A stretch of DNA of 46,994 nucleotides. It comes from an uncultured Bacteroidales bacterium. Lineage in GTDB: Bacteria > Bacteroidota > Bacteroidia > Bacteroidales > Barnesiellaceae. A program made the translations under genes and the position numbers. The stretch's first letter is position 1; each line of letters begins with the position of its first letter. Shown here piece after piece: positions 18,204 to 27,420 of the stretch. A model generated the notes under the pieces. The model had not been told where the DNA came from, ran no database searches, and saw only the letters and a list, made by a program, of their open reading frames with translations. Location of the stretch: assembly GCA_949298955.1 (NCBI GenBank), contig CASFYQ010000016.1, forward strand, positions 1 to 46,994. The letters run 5' to 3'.

Positions 18204-19577
18204 TTATCCGAAAAGCTGGCGGAAAGCCTCCTCGACCTTGCGTACCGGAACCAACTCGATAGAGAGCCGCGAGGTGTCGAATCCCTTGATGTTGTTCTGC
18301 GGGATAAGCATACGCTTGAATCCCAGTTTTTCAGCTTCGAGTATGCGCTGTTCGATGCGGTTTACGGGACGTATCTCGCCCGAGAGGCCCACCTCGCCGG
18401 TCATACAAGTGCCCGTCTCGACGGCCATATCCATGTTCGACGAGAGAATGGCGCTGATGACGCCCAAGTCCATGGCCGGGTCGTTCACCTTGATACCGCC
18501 CGCGATATTGAGAAATACATCTTTTTGTGCCAGTTTGAAACCCACTCGCTTCTCGAGTACGGCCAGCAGCATGTTCATGCGCCGCAGGTCGAATCCCGTA
18601 GCCGAACGCTGGGGTGTACCGTAGGCGGCCGTGCTCACCAGTGCCTGGGTCTCGATAAGGAAGGGGCGCACCCCTTCGATAGTGACGGCGATGGCTACAC
18701 CGCTCAGTCCTTCGTGATCTTGCGTGAGCAACATTTCCGAGGGATTGGACACCTCGCGCAAGCCATTTTGCCGCATTTCATAAATGCCCAGTTCGGACGT
18801 GCTGCCGAAACGGTTCTTAATCGAACGCAATATGCGGTACATATAGTGCCGGTCGCCCTCGAACTGCAATACCGTGTCGACAATATGTTCGAGAACCTTG
18901 GGGCCTGCAATGCTCCCCTCTTTGTTAATATGCCCCACGAGCAGTACCGGTGTATTGGTCTGCTTGGCAAATTTCAGCAGCGAAGCGGCACATTCGCGCA
19001 CCTGCCCCACACTGCCGGGCGACGACTCCATGGCTGTCGTGGCGATAGTCTGTATCGAATCGATCACAACGATGTCGGGGTTGACGTTACGAATGTGCAC
19101 GAAAATCTCTTCGAGCGATGTTTCGCACACGATATAGCAATCGGGAGCACTGCCGCCAATACGCTCGGCACGCAGTTTCAACTGACGAGCACTCTCCTCG
19201 CCCGACACATATAATATTTTATAGCCTTTAAGTCCCAGCACAGTCTGCAAGATGAGAGTCGACTTGCCTATGCCCGGCTCTCCGCCGATGAGAACCAGCG
19301 AACCACGCACGAGTCCGCCACCCAGCACCCGGTTGAGCTCTCCGTTTCCCAAGTCGATACGCGCCTCCTCGGTCACCTGTATCTCGTCGATACGCTGGGG
19401 GCGCACCTTGCTCTCGCCGGCGATAGCATATCCGCTGCTCCCCGCCGAGGCGGGCTTCGTGCTCACCACCTCCTCGACATAGGTATTCCACTCGCCGCAC
19501 ACCGGGCAACGGCCTATCCATTTGGGCGATTCCGCCCCGCAATTATTGCAAAAGTAAACCGATTTTGTCTTTGCCAT
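18204..19577 (-). CDS. radA: DNA repair protein RadA
   Basis: RecA-like ATPase that drives branch migration during recombination. The 457-residue length is normal. The N-terminal C4 zinc finger uses C10, C13, C24 and C27. Walker A GEPGIGKS is at 99-106. The RadA-specific KNRFG motif is at 254-258. The C-terminal Lon-protease-like domain follows, ending in VPVRKVEEAFRQLF. It starts 6 bases after the rRNA methyltransferase stop and precedes the COG2509 gene by 15 bases. Confidence 0.97.
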   Translation of the reverse strand: MAKTKSVYFCNNCGAESPKWIGRCPVCGEWNTYVEEVVSTKPASAGSSGYAIAGESKVRPQRIDEIQVTEEARIDLGNGELNRVLGGGLVRGSLVLIGGEPGIGKSTLILQTVLGLKGYKILYVSGEESARQLKLRAERIGGSAPDCYIVCETSLEEIFVHIRNVNPDIVVIDSIQTIATTAMESSPGSVGQVRECAASLLKFAKQTNTPVLLVGHINKEGSIAGPKVLEHIVDTVLQFEGDRHYMYRILRSIKNRFGSTSELGIYEMRQNGLREVSNPSEMLLTQDHEGLSGVAIAVTIEGVRPFLIETQALVSTAAYGTPQRSATGFDLRRMNMLLAVLEKRVGFKLAQKDVFLNIAGGIKVNDPAMDLGVISAILSSNMDMAVETGTCMTGEVGLSGEIRPVNRIEQRILEAEKLGFKRMLIPQNNIKGFDTSRLSIELVPVRKVEEAFRQLFG

Positions 19578-19583
19578 ATTCGA

Positions 19584-20342
19584 TTACGATACGATTTGCC
19601 TCCGGCGAAACTCGGCACACGTAATGGCCGCTGCCACGGCAACATTAAGCGACTCGGAGGTGGGTTGCCCCGCCGGATAATTAGGAATATAGAGACGGCT
19701 CCCGATATAGGGTTCGAGCTCGGGCGAGATGCCGTTGCCTTCGTTTCCCATCACAATCACACCGTGAGGTGACAGTGGAGAACGGTAGATGTCGGTACCG
19801 TCGAGAAAAGTGCCATAGACGGTCGCCCGCTCCATCGATTGGAGAAACTCGGCCAGCGGCGTGTAGTAAAGCCGCACCCGTGCCAAGGCACCCATCGTGG
19901 CCTGTACCACCTTGGGGTTATAAAGGTCGGCGGTCTCGGGCGAGCAGACGATGTGACGGATGCCGAACCAGTCGGCCAGACGCACAATCGTGCCCAGGTT
20001 GCCGGGATCCTGCACCGTGTCGAGAGCCAATACCAGCTCGCTGCGCAGGGCCTCGACATCGAGCCGATAGCAGGGTATGCGATAGATAGCCATCACATCG
20101 GTAGGGGTCGTGAGTTGCGACACCTTGGTCATTTCCTGTTCGGTCACCTCCTGCACCGGGTGGCTCGTCCGATGTGGGTGCGCATCGAGCCACCGGCGGG
20201 TAGCCAGCAACAAATCGCAGTCGAACGCATTGCAGGTATCTTCAACCAGCTTGCTACCCTCGGCGATAAAACAGCCTTCGTCGCGCCGCCCTTTTTTGCG
20301 TGCGAGCGATTGTATACGTTTGATTTGATTTTTACTAAGCAT
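19584..20342 (-). CDS. TrmH/SpoU-family RNA 2'-O-methyltransferase
   Basis: A 252-residue SPOUT-fold methyltransferase acting on ribose 2'-OH of rRNA or tRNA. An N-terminal substrate-binding region (1-95, with FIAEGSKLVED) precedes the SpoU domain. The three SpoU motifs are visible: TVQDPGNLGTIVRLADWFG near 115-133, VIVMGNEGNGIS near 195-206 and PTSESLNVAVAAA near 228-240. The length and the N-terminal domain resemble RlmB or TsnR-like enzymes. The target nucleotide cannot be read from the sequence. It lies between the HU/SPOR gene (67 bases upstream) and radA (6 bases downstream). Confidence 0.92.
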   Translation of the reverse strand: MLSKNQIKRIQSLARKKGRRDEGCFIAEGSKLVEDTCNAFDCDLLLATRRWLDAHPHRTSHPVQEVTEQEMTKVSQLTTPTDVMAIYRIPCYRLDVEALRSELVLALDTVQDPGNLGTIVRLADWFGIRHIVCSPETADLYNPKVVQATMGALARVRLYYTPLAEFLQSMERATVYGTFLDGTDIYRSPLSPHGVIVMGNEGNGISPELEPYIGSRLYIPNYPAGQPTSESLNVAVAAAITCAEFRRRQIVS

Positions 20343-20409
20343 CGCTTATCCGATAATTCGATAACAAACGGAGTCCCCACCCCGGGAAAACTGCACCACC
20401 CGGCCGCTC

Positions 20410-21414
20410 TCAATCACCGGCTTTCATAATCCAGGCATTCGCAAACACGGGTTGCTCCTCGACGAGTTGCGAGAGGTATCGACGCGCATCGCCGAAATCG
20501 TTGAACGAAGCGACATAAAGCCGCGCTTTGCGGGGAGTCTCGTAGATGTGCAGGTCGCTCGACACACCTTGCTGGCGGAAACATTCAATCTGTTTTTCGG
20601 CTAACCGCTTGGAGGGAAGCGACGAGACTATGATATAATAGGTATCGGCAATGGGGGCTGCATCGGGGGCTACCGCCTCGGGAACAGAGACAGCCGCCTC
20701 GGTCCCGGATTCGGACAAGGAAGCGGCGGACGACGTCGCATCGGCAGCCTCGATTTCAACGACACCGGCCACACAAGTGGTATCGCCTGCCGTGCCGAAA
20801 AGTTCGGCCGAGAGCAATCCGGCATAGTTGACCGTTGTATCGGGAGTATTGACAGGCTTCGACAACATCAACAGAAAGACAATGACTGCCGCAGCCACAG
20901 CTGCCGCCCGCAACACGCGCCGGGGCAACGAGATATAAATGCGGTCGGAGGTTTTTATCTCGACGGCCGTCACAGGCTCGGCCTCGGTCTCGGCCTCTTC
21001 GAGCAAAGTCACCTCGACCGGCGCAAAGCCCAACCGGGGATATTCCACAAAATTGGCCTCATCGACACAGAAAGCCAGTTGCCCGTCGGCCACCACAAAA
21101 CGGCCTAAACGTCCCAACCGATATTCACCGCCATCGGCTGCGGCCCTACGAATTGCTTCCACCTCGTCGGCTATCGCCCGACAAGCTTCGTCGCGAGTCA
21201 TAAAACCGGCACGCATCACCGAACGCAACAGCAATTCATCGCTGCCAATCTCGCCGAGGCGAAACTCGACACTACGCATCGGAGGCAAAAACGAACTGCC
21301 ATCGGGCAACATCTGTGCCGCGCGATAGAGCGTGACAAAAGAACCCAACCCGGGTATCACAACCCGATCGTGGTGCAGCAGCAAATACTCAATATGACGT
21401 GCCAATCCAATCAT
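20410..21414 (-). CDS. HU-CCDC81 and SPOR domain membrane protein
   Basis: A 334-residue single-pass membrane protein. Residues 1-55 and about 56-135 match the two prokaryotic HU-CCDC81 domains (IPGLGSF signature at 20-26). A membrane segment lies near 165-185. A Ser/Ala/Glu-rich linker is followed by a C-terminal SPOR domain (about 250-334, starting YYIIVSSLPS), which in other bacteria binds denuded peptidoglycan at the septum. So the HU-like part should be cytoplasmic and the SPOR domain periplasmic. The start at MIGLARHIEY lies only 4 bases after a good -7 box, which suggests a nearly leaderless message. The longer open frame would run through that promoter. Confidence 0.88.
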   Translation of the reverse strand: MIGLARHIEYLLLHHDRVVIPGLGSFVTLYRAAQMLPDGSSFLPPMRSVEFRLGEIGSDELLLRSVMRAGFMTRDEACRAIADEVEAIRRAAADGGEYRLGRLGRFVVADGQLAFCVDEANFVEYPRLGFAPVEVTLLEEAETEAEPVTAVEIKTSDRIYISLPRRVLRAAAVAAAVIVFLLMLSKPVNTPDTTVNYAGLLSAELFGTAGDTTCVAGVVEIEAADATSSAASLSESGTEAAVSVPEAVAPDAAPIADTYYIIVSSLPSKRLAEKQIECFRQQGVSSDLHIYETPRKARLYVASFNDFGDARRYLSQLVEEQPVFANAWIMKAGD

Positions 21415-21418
21415 ACAA

Positions 21419-21450
21419 CAAAGGTATGAATTTTCTTTCGTCGGCACAAC
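21419..21450 (-). promoter_or_regulatory. Promoter directly abutting the HU/SPOR start codon
   Basis: Minus-strand -7 box TACCTTTG (21419-21426) with GTTG (21447-21450), one mismatch from the -33 consensus, 20 bases upstream. The ATG is only 4 bases downstream of the box, so transcription would start at or near the start codon. Confidence 0.6.
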
Positions 21451-21512
21451 AGGAAACAAAAAAATCTTTGTTTTTTCGACTACACAGAATCGACAGCTAC
21501 ACAAGACAGGGG

Positions 21513-22337
21513 TTACTCCTTCTCTTCCCGAAGCAGAAGCTCGGCTGCCTCCCGGTCGTAACCCAACTCGACAGCCCGCTTCAAATCGGCTTTGGCCGAC
21601 TCCCGCTCATATCGGGCCAACTTGCCCAACGCCCGCAGCACATAGACCACCGGGTCGTCGGGAGCCAGCTGCATGGCCATCTCGATATCCTTATCGGCCT
21701 TGGCATACTGCCCGGCAAAAAGATAGGCTTCGGCCCGCCCCACATAGAGAATTTCTTTCTTGGGATTAAACTTGATTACCTGCGAATAGACCTCGATAGC
21801 CTCGGGGTAGTAGCCCATTACTTTTAACAGCGAGGCAAAACCGATGCGGCCGTTGGCGCTGGCAGGATTGATCTTGAGCAGCCGCTCAAAGTCGGCCCGG
21901 CTCGCAACCGTGTCACCCCGCTCCAGCTCGATGAGACCCCGCTGATAGAGAGCATCTTCATCGGTATCGTCAATCATCAATATCTGGCTGTAATCCTGAA
22001 AAGCACGATCGATGCTGTCGATTTCGGAAAAGAGAGCGGCCCGATTGCGCAAGAGAGTTACCGAATTGGGGGTCATGAGCAAACCGTTGGAATAGCTTTT
22101 GAGAGCCTCGTCGTATTTACCGGCATAACGTTGCACTGTGCCCAAATTGGACATGAGCAACGAGTTCTGCCCGTTGGCCGGCTCGGTGCGCAAGGCGCTC
22201 AACAAGGCATGTTCGGCCCCCGTCCAATCCTTGGCCTTGATACAGCTATCGGCCTTCTCGACCCACTGGTAATAGCTTTGTGCCCACAGCCCAAGCGGCA
22301 AGCATACGATACAGAGAATAATCCCGACTTTCTTCAT
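21513..22337 (-). CDS. Exported TPR-repeat protein
   Basis: A 274-residue protein with a signal peptide (MKKVGIILCIVCLPLGLWAQ) and about six tetratricopeptide repeats filling residues 25-265, with recognisable repeats such as LLMSNLGTVQRYAGKYDEAL and ALYQRGLIELERGD. Predicted periplasmic or outer-membrane-facing; TPR domains bind other proteins. The start was placed at the signal peptide; the longer frame has no support and would cross the -7 box at 22356. It precedes the HU/SPOR gene by 98 bases. Partner unknown. Confidence 0.88.
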   Translation of the reverse strand: MKKVGIILCIVCLPLGLWAQSYYQWVEKADSCIKAKDWTGAEHALLSALRTEPANGQNSLLMSNLGTVQRYAGKYDEALKSYSNGLLMTPNSVTLLRNRAALFSEIDSIDRAFQDYSQILMIDDTDEDALYQRGLIELERGDTVASRADFERLLKINPASANGRIGFASLLKVMGYYPEAIEVYSQVIKFNPKKEILYVGRAEAYLFAGQYAKADKDIEMAMQLAPDDPVVYVLRALGKLARYERESAKADLKRAVELGYDREAAELLLREEKE

Positions 22338-22355
22338 ACCCGATATTTTATCTAA

Positions 22356-22363
22356 CAAAGGTA
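22356..22363 (-). promoter_or_regulatory. -7 box of the TPR gene
   Basis: Minus strand reads TACCTTTG, 18 bases before the ATG at 22337. No clear -33. Confidence 0.5.
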
Positions 22364-22439
22364 GAGGTTTATGTGTTATCTTCACACATCGAGAATCTAA
22401 AAAGTATTCAAAAAAAACAATCCTTGGGAAAAAATCTGT

Positions 22440-22447
22440 TATTTTTG
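22440..22447 (+). promoter_or_regulatory. -7 box of the clostripain-MscS pair
   Basis: TATTTTTG matches TAnnTTTG and ends 6 bases before the ATG at 22454, again implying a very short or absent leader. No -33 TTTG at the expected distance. Confidence 0.45.
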
Positions 22448-22453
22448 CGCAAT

Positions 22454-23641
22454 ATGAAAAATTGCTTCCTGATAATATCCTCACACCCGAGCCGATGGTT
22501 CATGCCGTTGCTGGCGGGAATCGCGTTCATGCTCATCGGCTGCACCCAAGACGAGCCAAAGCCTGCCCCCGTAGACCGCACCGTGCTGATATATATGCTG
22601 GCCGACAACAACTTAGGCTCGGCATATCATTTCGATTCGCAAAATATCAACGACATGATGAAGGCCGCCGAAGCCGGCGAGCTAAACGGCGGCAACTTGA
22701 TTATCTATCGCGACGGCTACGATACCAACCCGCAACTGATACAAATCAAGCGCAACGCCTCGGGCAAGGCCCAGAAGATAGTCGTCAAGGAATACCCCGA
22801 CCGCAACTCGGCCACGGGCGAAGTGCTCCGGTCGGTCATCGACGAGACGGTCGAGCTGTTCCCGGCCTCGGAATACGGACTGATACTCTGGTCGCACAGC
22901 ACCGGCTGGGTGCCGGGCAACTCGTCGATAGCCCTCGCGCCGGCCCGCAGGCAGCTCCCCCCTACCCGCTCGTTCGGGCAAGACGACTCGCACTACATGG
23001 AGATAGACGAACTGGCCGACGCCCTGCCCGACCACCGGTTCCGGTTTATCCTCTGCGACGCCTGCTTCATGGGCAGCATCGAGTGTGCCTACCAGCTGCG
23101 CAACAAGACCGACTACTACATAGGCTCGGCCGCCGAGGTGATGGGGGCCGGCATGCCCTATACCCTCACCATGCCCCGGCTGTTTGACTACCAGCTCGAC
23201 CTGAGCGGGGTATGCCGCACCATCTACGACCACTACAACAGTCAGTCGGGGCCCTACCGCACGGCCACGATCAGCCTCATCGACTGCAGCCGTATCGAGG
23301 TGCTGGCCGATGCCGCCCGCACGATTTTCGAGGCTCATGCCCAAGATGCCATGCCCGATCTCTCGGAGGTGCAGCATTTCGACCGCGACACGCCCTACAT
23401 CTGCTACGACCTGCGCGACTACCTGTCACAAATAGCTACGACCGACGAGATGGCCCGACTCGACCAGGCTCTTGCCGAAACCATACTTTATCAGGCAGCC
23501 ACTCCTGCAATTTTGGGTTCTATCACGGTTCACACCCATTGCGGGCTCACCTGCTATGCCATGAGTAGCGGCAACGCAACTCTCGACAGCTACTACACCA
23601 CCCTCGACTGGTACCGGCAGGTCTATCCCATCGAATATTAA
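22454..23641 (+). CDS. Clostripain family (C11) cysteine peptidase, lipoprotein
   Basis: A 395-residue predicted lipoprotein with a basic/hydrophobic leader and lipobox LIGC (Cys30). The C11 fold follows: VLIYMLADNNL near 44-54, catalytic His148 in WSHSTGW and catalytic Cys204 in CDACFMG. Family members cleave after Arg or Lys and often self-activate. Anchored at the membrane, it would act in the periplasm or at the cell surface. The upstream extension was rejected because the lipoprotein signal fixes the start. The MscS gene follows after 21 bases and ends at a clear terminator, so the two form a short operon. Confidence 0.92.
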   Translation: MKNCFLIISSHPSRWFMPLLAGIAFMLIGCTQDEPKPAPVDRTVLIYMLADNNLGSAYHFDSQNINDMMKAAEAGELNGGNLIIYRDGYDTNPQLIQIKRNASGKAQKIVVKEYPDRNSATGEVLRSVIDETVELFPASEYGLILWSHSTGWVPGNSSIALAPARRQLPPTRSFGQDDSHYMEIDELADALPDHRFRFILCDACFMGSIECAYQLRNKTDYYIGSAAEVMGAGMPYTLTMPRLFDYQLDLSGVCRTIYDHYNSQSGPYRTATISLIDCSRIEVLADAARTIFEAHAQDAMPDLSEVQHFDRDTPYICYDLRDYLSQIATTDEMARLDQALAETILYQAATPAILGSITVHTHCGLTCYAMSSGNATLDSYYTTLDWYRQVYPIEY

Positions 23642-23662
23642 ACAACTAATCCACAATTCGTT

Positions 23663-24583
23663 ATGTCTATTCTCAATTTCCTATTGTCCCTCTGGGCTCA
23701 AACGACGCCCAGCCTGCCGGCTCCCGAAGAGGTGGCCCAAACCTGGCAGCAGAAGCTGTCGGCACTCTCGTCGCTCTCGCTCGAACAGTTTGTCGAGCAG
23801 GCCTTCGACGCCATCCTGCACGGTCTGGTGAAGATTGCCATCGCCCTGGCCGTCTTCTTCATCGGCAAGTGGATTATCAACCGCATTCATCATTTCGTAT
23901 CCCGCGCCTTTGTCCGCCGCAACGTAGAACTCTCGCTGCGCACTTTCTTGCTGAGCCTGATTCGCATCATACTCATGCTTATCCTCATCGTTATCGTCAT
24001 CGGGATACTCGGAATCAACACCAGTTCGTTTCTAGCCATCTTCGCCTCGGCCGGTTTGGCCGTAGGTATGGCGTTGAGCGGCACGCTGCAAAACTTTGCC
24101 GGCGGGGTGATGATACTCCTCTTCAAGCCCTATAAGGTGGGCGATTTCATCGAAGCACAAGGATACTCGGGCACTGTGAAAGAGATACAGATTTTCAACA
24201 CAATCCTCAACACTCCCGACAACAAGACCATCATTATCCCCAACGGCGGACTATCGACCGGGAGTCTCAACAACTACTCGAAGGAGGGACGCCGGCGTGT
24301 GGACTGGAAGATAGGCATCGCCTATGGCGACGATTTCGACACGGCCCGTCGGGTGATTCTCGAATTTCTTGCCGCCGATAAACGGGTAATGACCGACCCG
24401 GCTCCGTTTGTCGCCCTGAGCAGTCTGGCCGACAGCGCCGTCGAAGTCACCGTTCGTGCCTGGGTTGCCTCCGAAGATTACTGGGGCGTATATTTCGATT
24501 TCAACGAGCAAGTTTACAAGCAGTTCGAGAAATACAATCTGCACTTCCCCTACCCGCAAGTCGATGTACACATGGTCGACTGA
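23663..24583 (+). CDS. MscS-family mechanosensitive channel
   Basis: A 306-residue small-conductance mechanosensitive channel. An N-terminal segment of about 45 residues begins with a hydrophobic stretch (LNFLLSLWAQ) that may be a signal peptide. Three membrane helices follow at about 50-75, 92-118 and 122-150. The pore helix region is rich in Gly/Ala (SAGLAVGMALSGTLQNFAGG), with the beta-domain junction PYKVGDFIEAQGYSG typical of MscS. The C-terminal alpha/beta domain ends FPYPQVDVHMV. It opens on membrane tension to release solutes. Co-transcribed with the C11 peptidase gene. Confidence 0.95.
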   Translation: MSILNFLLSLWAQTTPSLPAPEEVAQTWQQKLSALSSLSLEQFVEQAFDAILHGLVKIAIALAVFFIGKWIINRIHHFVSRAFVRRNVELSLRTFLLSLIRIILMLILIVIVIGILGINTSSFLAIFASAGLAVGMALSGTLQNFAGGVMILLFKPYKVGDFIEAQGYSGTVKEIQIFNTILNTPDNKTIIIPNGGLSTGSLNNYSKEGRRRVDWKIGIAYGDDFDTARRVILEFLAADKRVMTDPAPFVALSSLADSAVEVTVRAWVASEDYWGVYFDFNEQVYKQFEKYNLHFPYPQVDVHMVD

Positions 24584-24610
24584 CAGCAACCGATTGCACA
24601 ATCTTATCAC

Positions 24611-24648
24611 CGGCAGGCTTCTGTTTCGAGAAGTCTGCCGTTTTTTTA
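24611..24648 (+). terminator. Terminator of the C11-MscS operon
   Basis: CGGCAGGCTTCT (24611-24622) pairs with AGAAGTCTGCCG (24629-24640), one G-T pair, 6-base loop, followed by seven T. It starts 28 bases after the MscS stop. Confidence 0.92.
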
Positions 24649-24723
24649 TAAAAGAAAATCAGCACCGCGCTACACCGGGGTTGTGTGTTTCTTCGTATAT
24701 TCGTACCCCAAAAAAGAGACACG

Positions 24724-25230
24724 ATGATACGGGAGGTGAAACCACAAGAAGATGCAGCCGCCATTACGGCCATCTACAACGAATATATTCTGCACAGCAC
24801 AATTTCTTTCGAGACCGAACCGCTCTCGGTCGAGGCCATGCGCGACCGCATCGCCCACATCGCCGAGGCCTGTCCCTGTTTTGTGTACGAGGAGGAAGGC
24901 ACCGTTACCGGCTATTGCTATGCCCACCCCTGGAAAGAACGGGCCGCCTACGGCCGCACGCTCGAGACCACCATATATTTGCGGCCCGAATATCAGAGCC
25001 GGGGTATTGGCAAACGACTCATGTCGAGGCTCATCGACGAGTGCCGACGCCGGGGCTACCGGGCTCTTATTGCCTGCATCACCGGCAACAACGAGGCCAG
25101 TCGCACGTTTCACTCCCGCCTTGGATTCAAACAGGTATCGCTGTTCAAAGAGGTGGGCTACAAATTCGGACAATGGCTCGACGTGGTCGATTACGAACTG
25201 CTGCTGACACCGCCGAGCAAGCTCGATTGA
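24724..25230 (+). CDS. GNAT N-acetyltransferase, phosphinothricin/methionine-sulfoximine type
   Basis: A 168-residue acetyl-CoA-dependent N-acetyltransferase. The start MIREVKPQEDAAAI is the usual N-terminus; a longer frame was discarded. The acetyl-CoA loop is RPEYQSRGIGKRL near residues 90-102. The segments SFETEPLS, ARTF/FHSRLGF and VGYKFGQWLDV are characteristic of the Pat/Bar and YwnH-like subfamily acting on phosphinothricin or methionine sulfoximine-like amines. In nature the substrate is often an amino acid analogue; not certain here. It stands alone between the MscS terminator and recJ. Confidence 0.9.
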   Translation: MIREVKPQEDAAAITAIYNEYILHSTISFETEPLSVEAMRDRIAHIAEACPCFVYEEEGTVTGYCYAHPWKERAAYGRTLETTIYLRPEYQSRGIGKRLMSRLIDECRRRGYRALIACITGNNEASRTFHSRLGFKQVSLFKEVGYKFGQWLDVVDYELLLTPPSKLD

Positions 25231-25503
25231 GCCGGACAACGGACGTTAAATTTTTGAATATTTACAATTTTAATGCGCCAAAACGGTTCAACATTGAATG
25301 TCTTTTTATAACTTTACGCCAATAATGAGGTGAAAAAGGACTGCCTGTAAGCAATTACAACTCCTACTCATCGCTATATAAATGTGAGCAAAGCACATAC
25401 GTAGCACACGCTCCCATTTCCCCGCCGGGCTCCACCGAGCAGAGATGCTTTTCCCAGCCGGCCACAGCGGGACCGAGACCGATAAAAAATAAAACAAACA
25501 TAA

Positions 25504-27225
25504 ATGATAAGTAAATGGAATTACTTACTCCTTACATCAAACGAACAACAAATAGCCCGGAGATTAGAGGCCCGATACCCGCGGGTCCCCGCGCTCTGTA
25601 AACTGCTCGCCCAACGAGGGGTAACTTCTGTCGCCGAGGCGGAGAAATTTTTCAAACCCCAGTTGTCCGATCTCCATGACCCGTTCCTCATGCGAGATAT
25701 GGAAAAAGCAGTGCTTCGGCTGAATCGCGCATTAGGGAGTAAAGAAAAAATTATGATTTACGGCGATTATGACGTGGACGGAACGACTGCCGTATCGCTG
25801 GTATACAAATTTTTACAAAATTTCTATTCGGGGCTTGACTACTATATCCCCGACCGCTACGAAGAGGGTTACGGCATATCGGACAAAAGCATCGACTATG
25901 CCGCCGAACATGGTATCACGCTCGTCATCGCTCTCGACTGTGGCATCAAAGCCGTGGAGAAAATCGCCTATGCCAAAAGTAAAGGTATCGATTTCATCAT
26001 CTGCGACCACCACATGCCCGACGACCGGCTGCCCGACGCCGTGGCCATACTCAACCCCAAGCTCGAAGGGGAAACCTACCCCTACAAACACCTGTCGGGG
26101 TGCGGTGTGGGCTACAAGTTCATGCAGGGTTTCGCCCTCAACAACGGCATCGACATCGCTACCGACCTGGAACCGCTGCTCGACCTGGTGGCCGTGAGCA
26201 TCGCGTCGGACATCGTGCCCATCACCGGCGAGAATCGCATACTGGCCTACCACGGCCTGAAACGGCTCAACTCCAACCCCAGCATGGGATTACGAGGCAT
26301 CTTGAAGGTGTGCGGACTAAACAACAAAAACATTACCATCAGCGATATCGTATTCAAAATAGGGCCCCGCATCAACGCATCGGGCCGCATGCAGTCGGGC
26401 AAAGAGGCCGTAGACCTGCTGGTGGCCAAAGATATGGCCGGTGCGCTCGAAAAGAGCCAAAACATCGACCAATACAACGAGGACCGCAAGGAACTCGACA
26501 AACGCATCACCGAGGAAGCCAGCCAGATACTCGCAGAACACATCGACATCAACCACCGACGCTCGATTGTCATCTATAACAAAGACTGGCACAAGGGCAT
26601 CATCGGCATCGTGGCCTCGCGCCTCACCGAACTGTACTACCGCCCGGCCGTGGTGCTCACCCTCTCCGACGGATTGGCCACGGGGTCGGCTCGCTCGGTA
26701 CAGGGATTCGACATCTACAAGGCCGTGGAGTCGTGCCGCGACCTGCTCGAGAATTTCGGCGGCCACACCTACGCCGTGGGGCTCTCGATGAAAGAAGAGC
26801 ACATCAAGGAGTTTACCGCCCGATTCGAAGAGCACGTGACCCGGCACATTCTGCCCGAACAGATGGAGCCGCAAATCGACATCGACACCGAAATCGATTT
26901 CAACGAAATCACCCCCGAGTTTTTCGCCCTGCTCAAACAGTTCAACCCCTTCGGACCCGGTAACCAAAAGCCCATTTTCAGCACCCGTCATGTGACCGAC
27001 TACGGCACGAGCCGACTCGTGGGCAAGAAAAACGAGCACGTGAAACTCGAACTGGTCGACAGCAAGTCGAAAAACATCATGAACGGTATCGCTTTCAACA
27101 TGAGCCGCCATTTCGACCACATCAAGGCAGGGAAACCGTTCGACATCTGCTACACCATCGAAGAGAATACCCACAATAGCGGGTCGATACAGCTATTTAT
27201 CAAAGACATACGTCCCTCGGAATAA
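25504..27225 (+). CDS. recJ: Single-stranded-DNA exonuclease RecJ
   Basis: A 5'-3' single-strand DNA exonuclease of the DHH family acting in recombination and mismatch repair. The 573-residue length is normal. Motif I DYDVDG is at 88-93, a further Asp in ALDCGI at 144, and the DHH motif (CDHHMPDD) at 167-169. A second domain carries SGRMQSG and RSVQGFDI, and DHHA1 has GGHTYAVG near 419-426. The OB-fold C-terminus follows, ending QLFIKDIRPSE. The 273-base upstream gap holds no gene and no clear promoter. recQ follows 224 bases later, so the RecFOR-type helicase and nuclease are clustered. Confidence 0.97.
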   Translation: MISKWNYLLLTSNEQQIARRLEARYPRVPALCKLLAQRGVTSVAEAEKFFKPQLSDLHDPFLMRDMEKAVLRLNRALGSKEKIMIYGDYDVDGTTAVSLVYKFLQNFYSGLDYYIPDRYEEGYGISDKSIDYAAEHGITLVIALDCGIKAVEKIAYAKSKGIDFIICDHHMPDDRLPDAVAILNPKLEGETYPYKHLSGCGVGYKFMQGFALNNGIDIATDLEPLLDLVAVSIASDIVPITGENRILAYHGLKRLNSNPSMGLRGILKVCGLNNKNITISDIVFKIGPRINASGRMQSGKEAVDLLVAKDMAGALEKSQNIDQYNEDRKELDKRITEEASQILAEHIDINHRRSIVIYNKDWHKGIIGIVASRLTELYYRPAVVLTLSDGLATGSARSVQGFDIYKAVESCRDLLENFGGHTYAVGLSMKEEHIKEFTARFEEHVTRHILPEQMEPQIDIDTEIDFNEITPEFFALLKQFNPFGPGNQKPIFSTRHVTDYGTSRLVGKKNEHVKLELVDSKSKNIMNGIAFNMSRHFDHIKAGKPFDICYTIEENTHNSGSIQLFIKDIRPSE

Positions 27226-27250
27226 TCTGCCCCGAGCGACAACCCAGCCC

Positions 27251-27283
27251 GAGGCGCGGCTACCCGACAGGGTGTCGCGCCTC
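27251..27283. repeat. Hairpin between recJ and recQ
   Basis: GAGGCGCG (27251-27258) and CGCGCCTC (27276-27283) pair, with an inner ACCC/GGGT stem. No T tract follows on either strand, so it is not a standard terminator. Confidence 0.45.
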
Positions 27284-27420
27284 TCGCCATTCTACGGGCC
27301 TCATCGATGCTGTCTATAACCCGGGGGGCGAGATACAACAGGAAATGCGGTTCAAAAAGACAATCGGTTGAAATGAGGCAATTTCGTTTCGTAATTTCTA
27401 TGTCGTAAAAGATAAAATTG

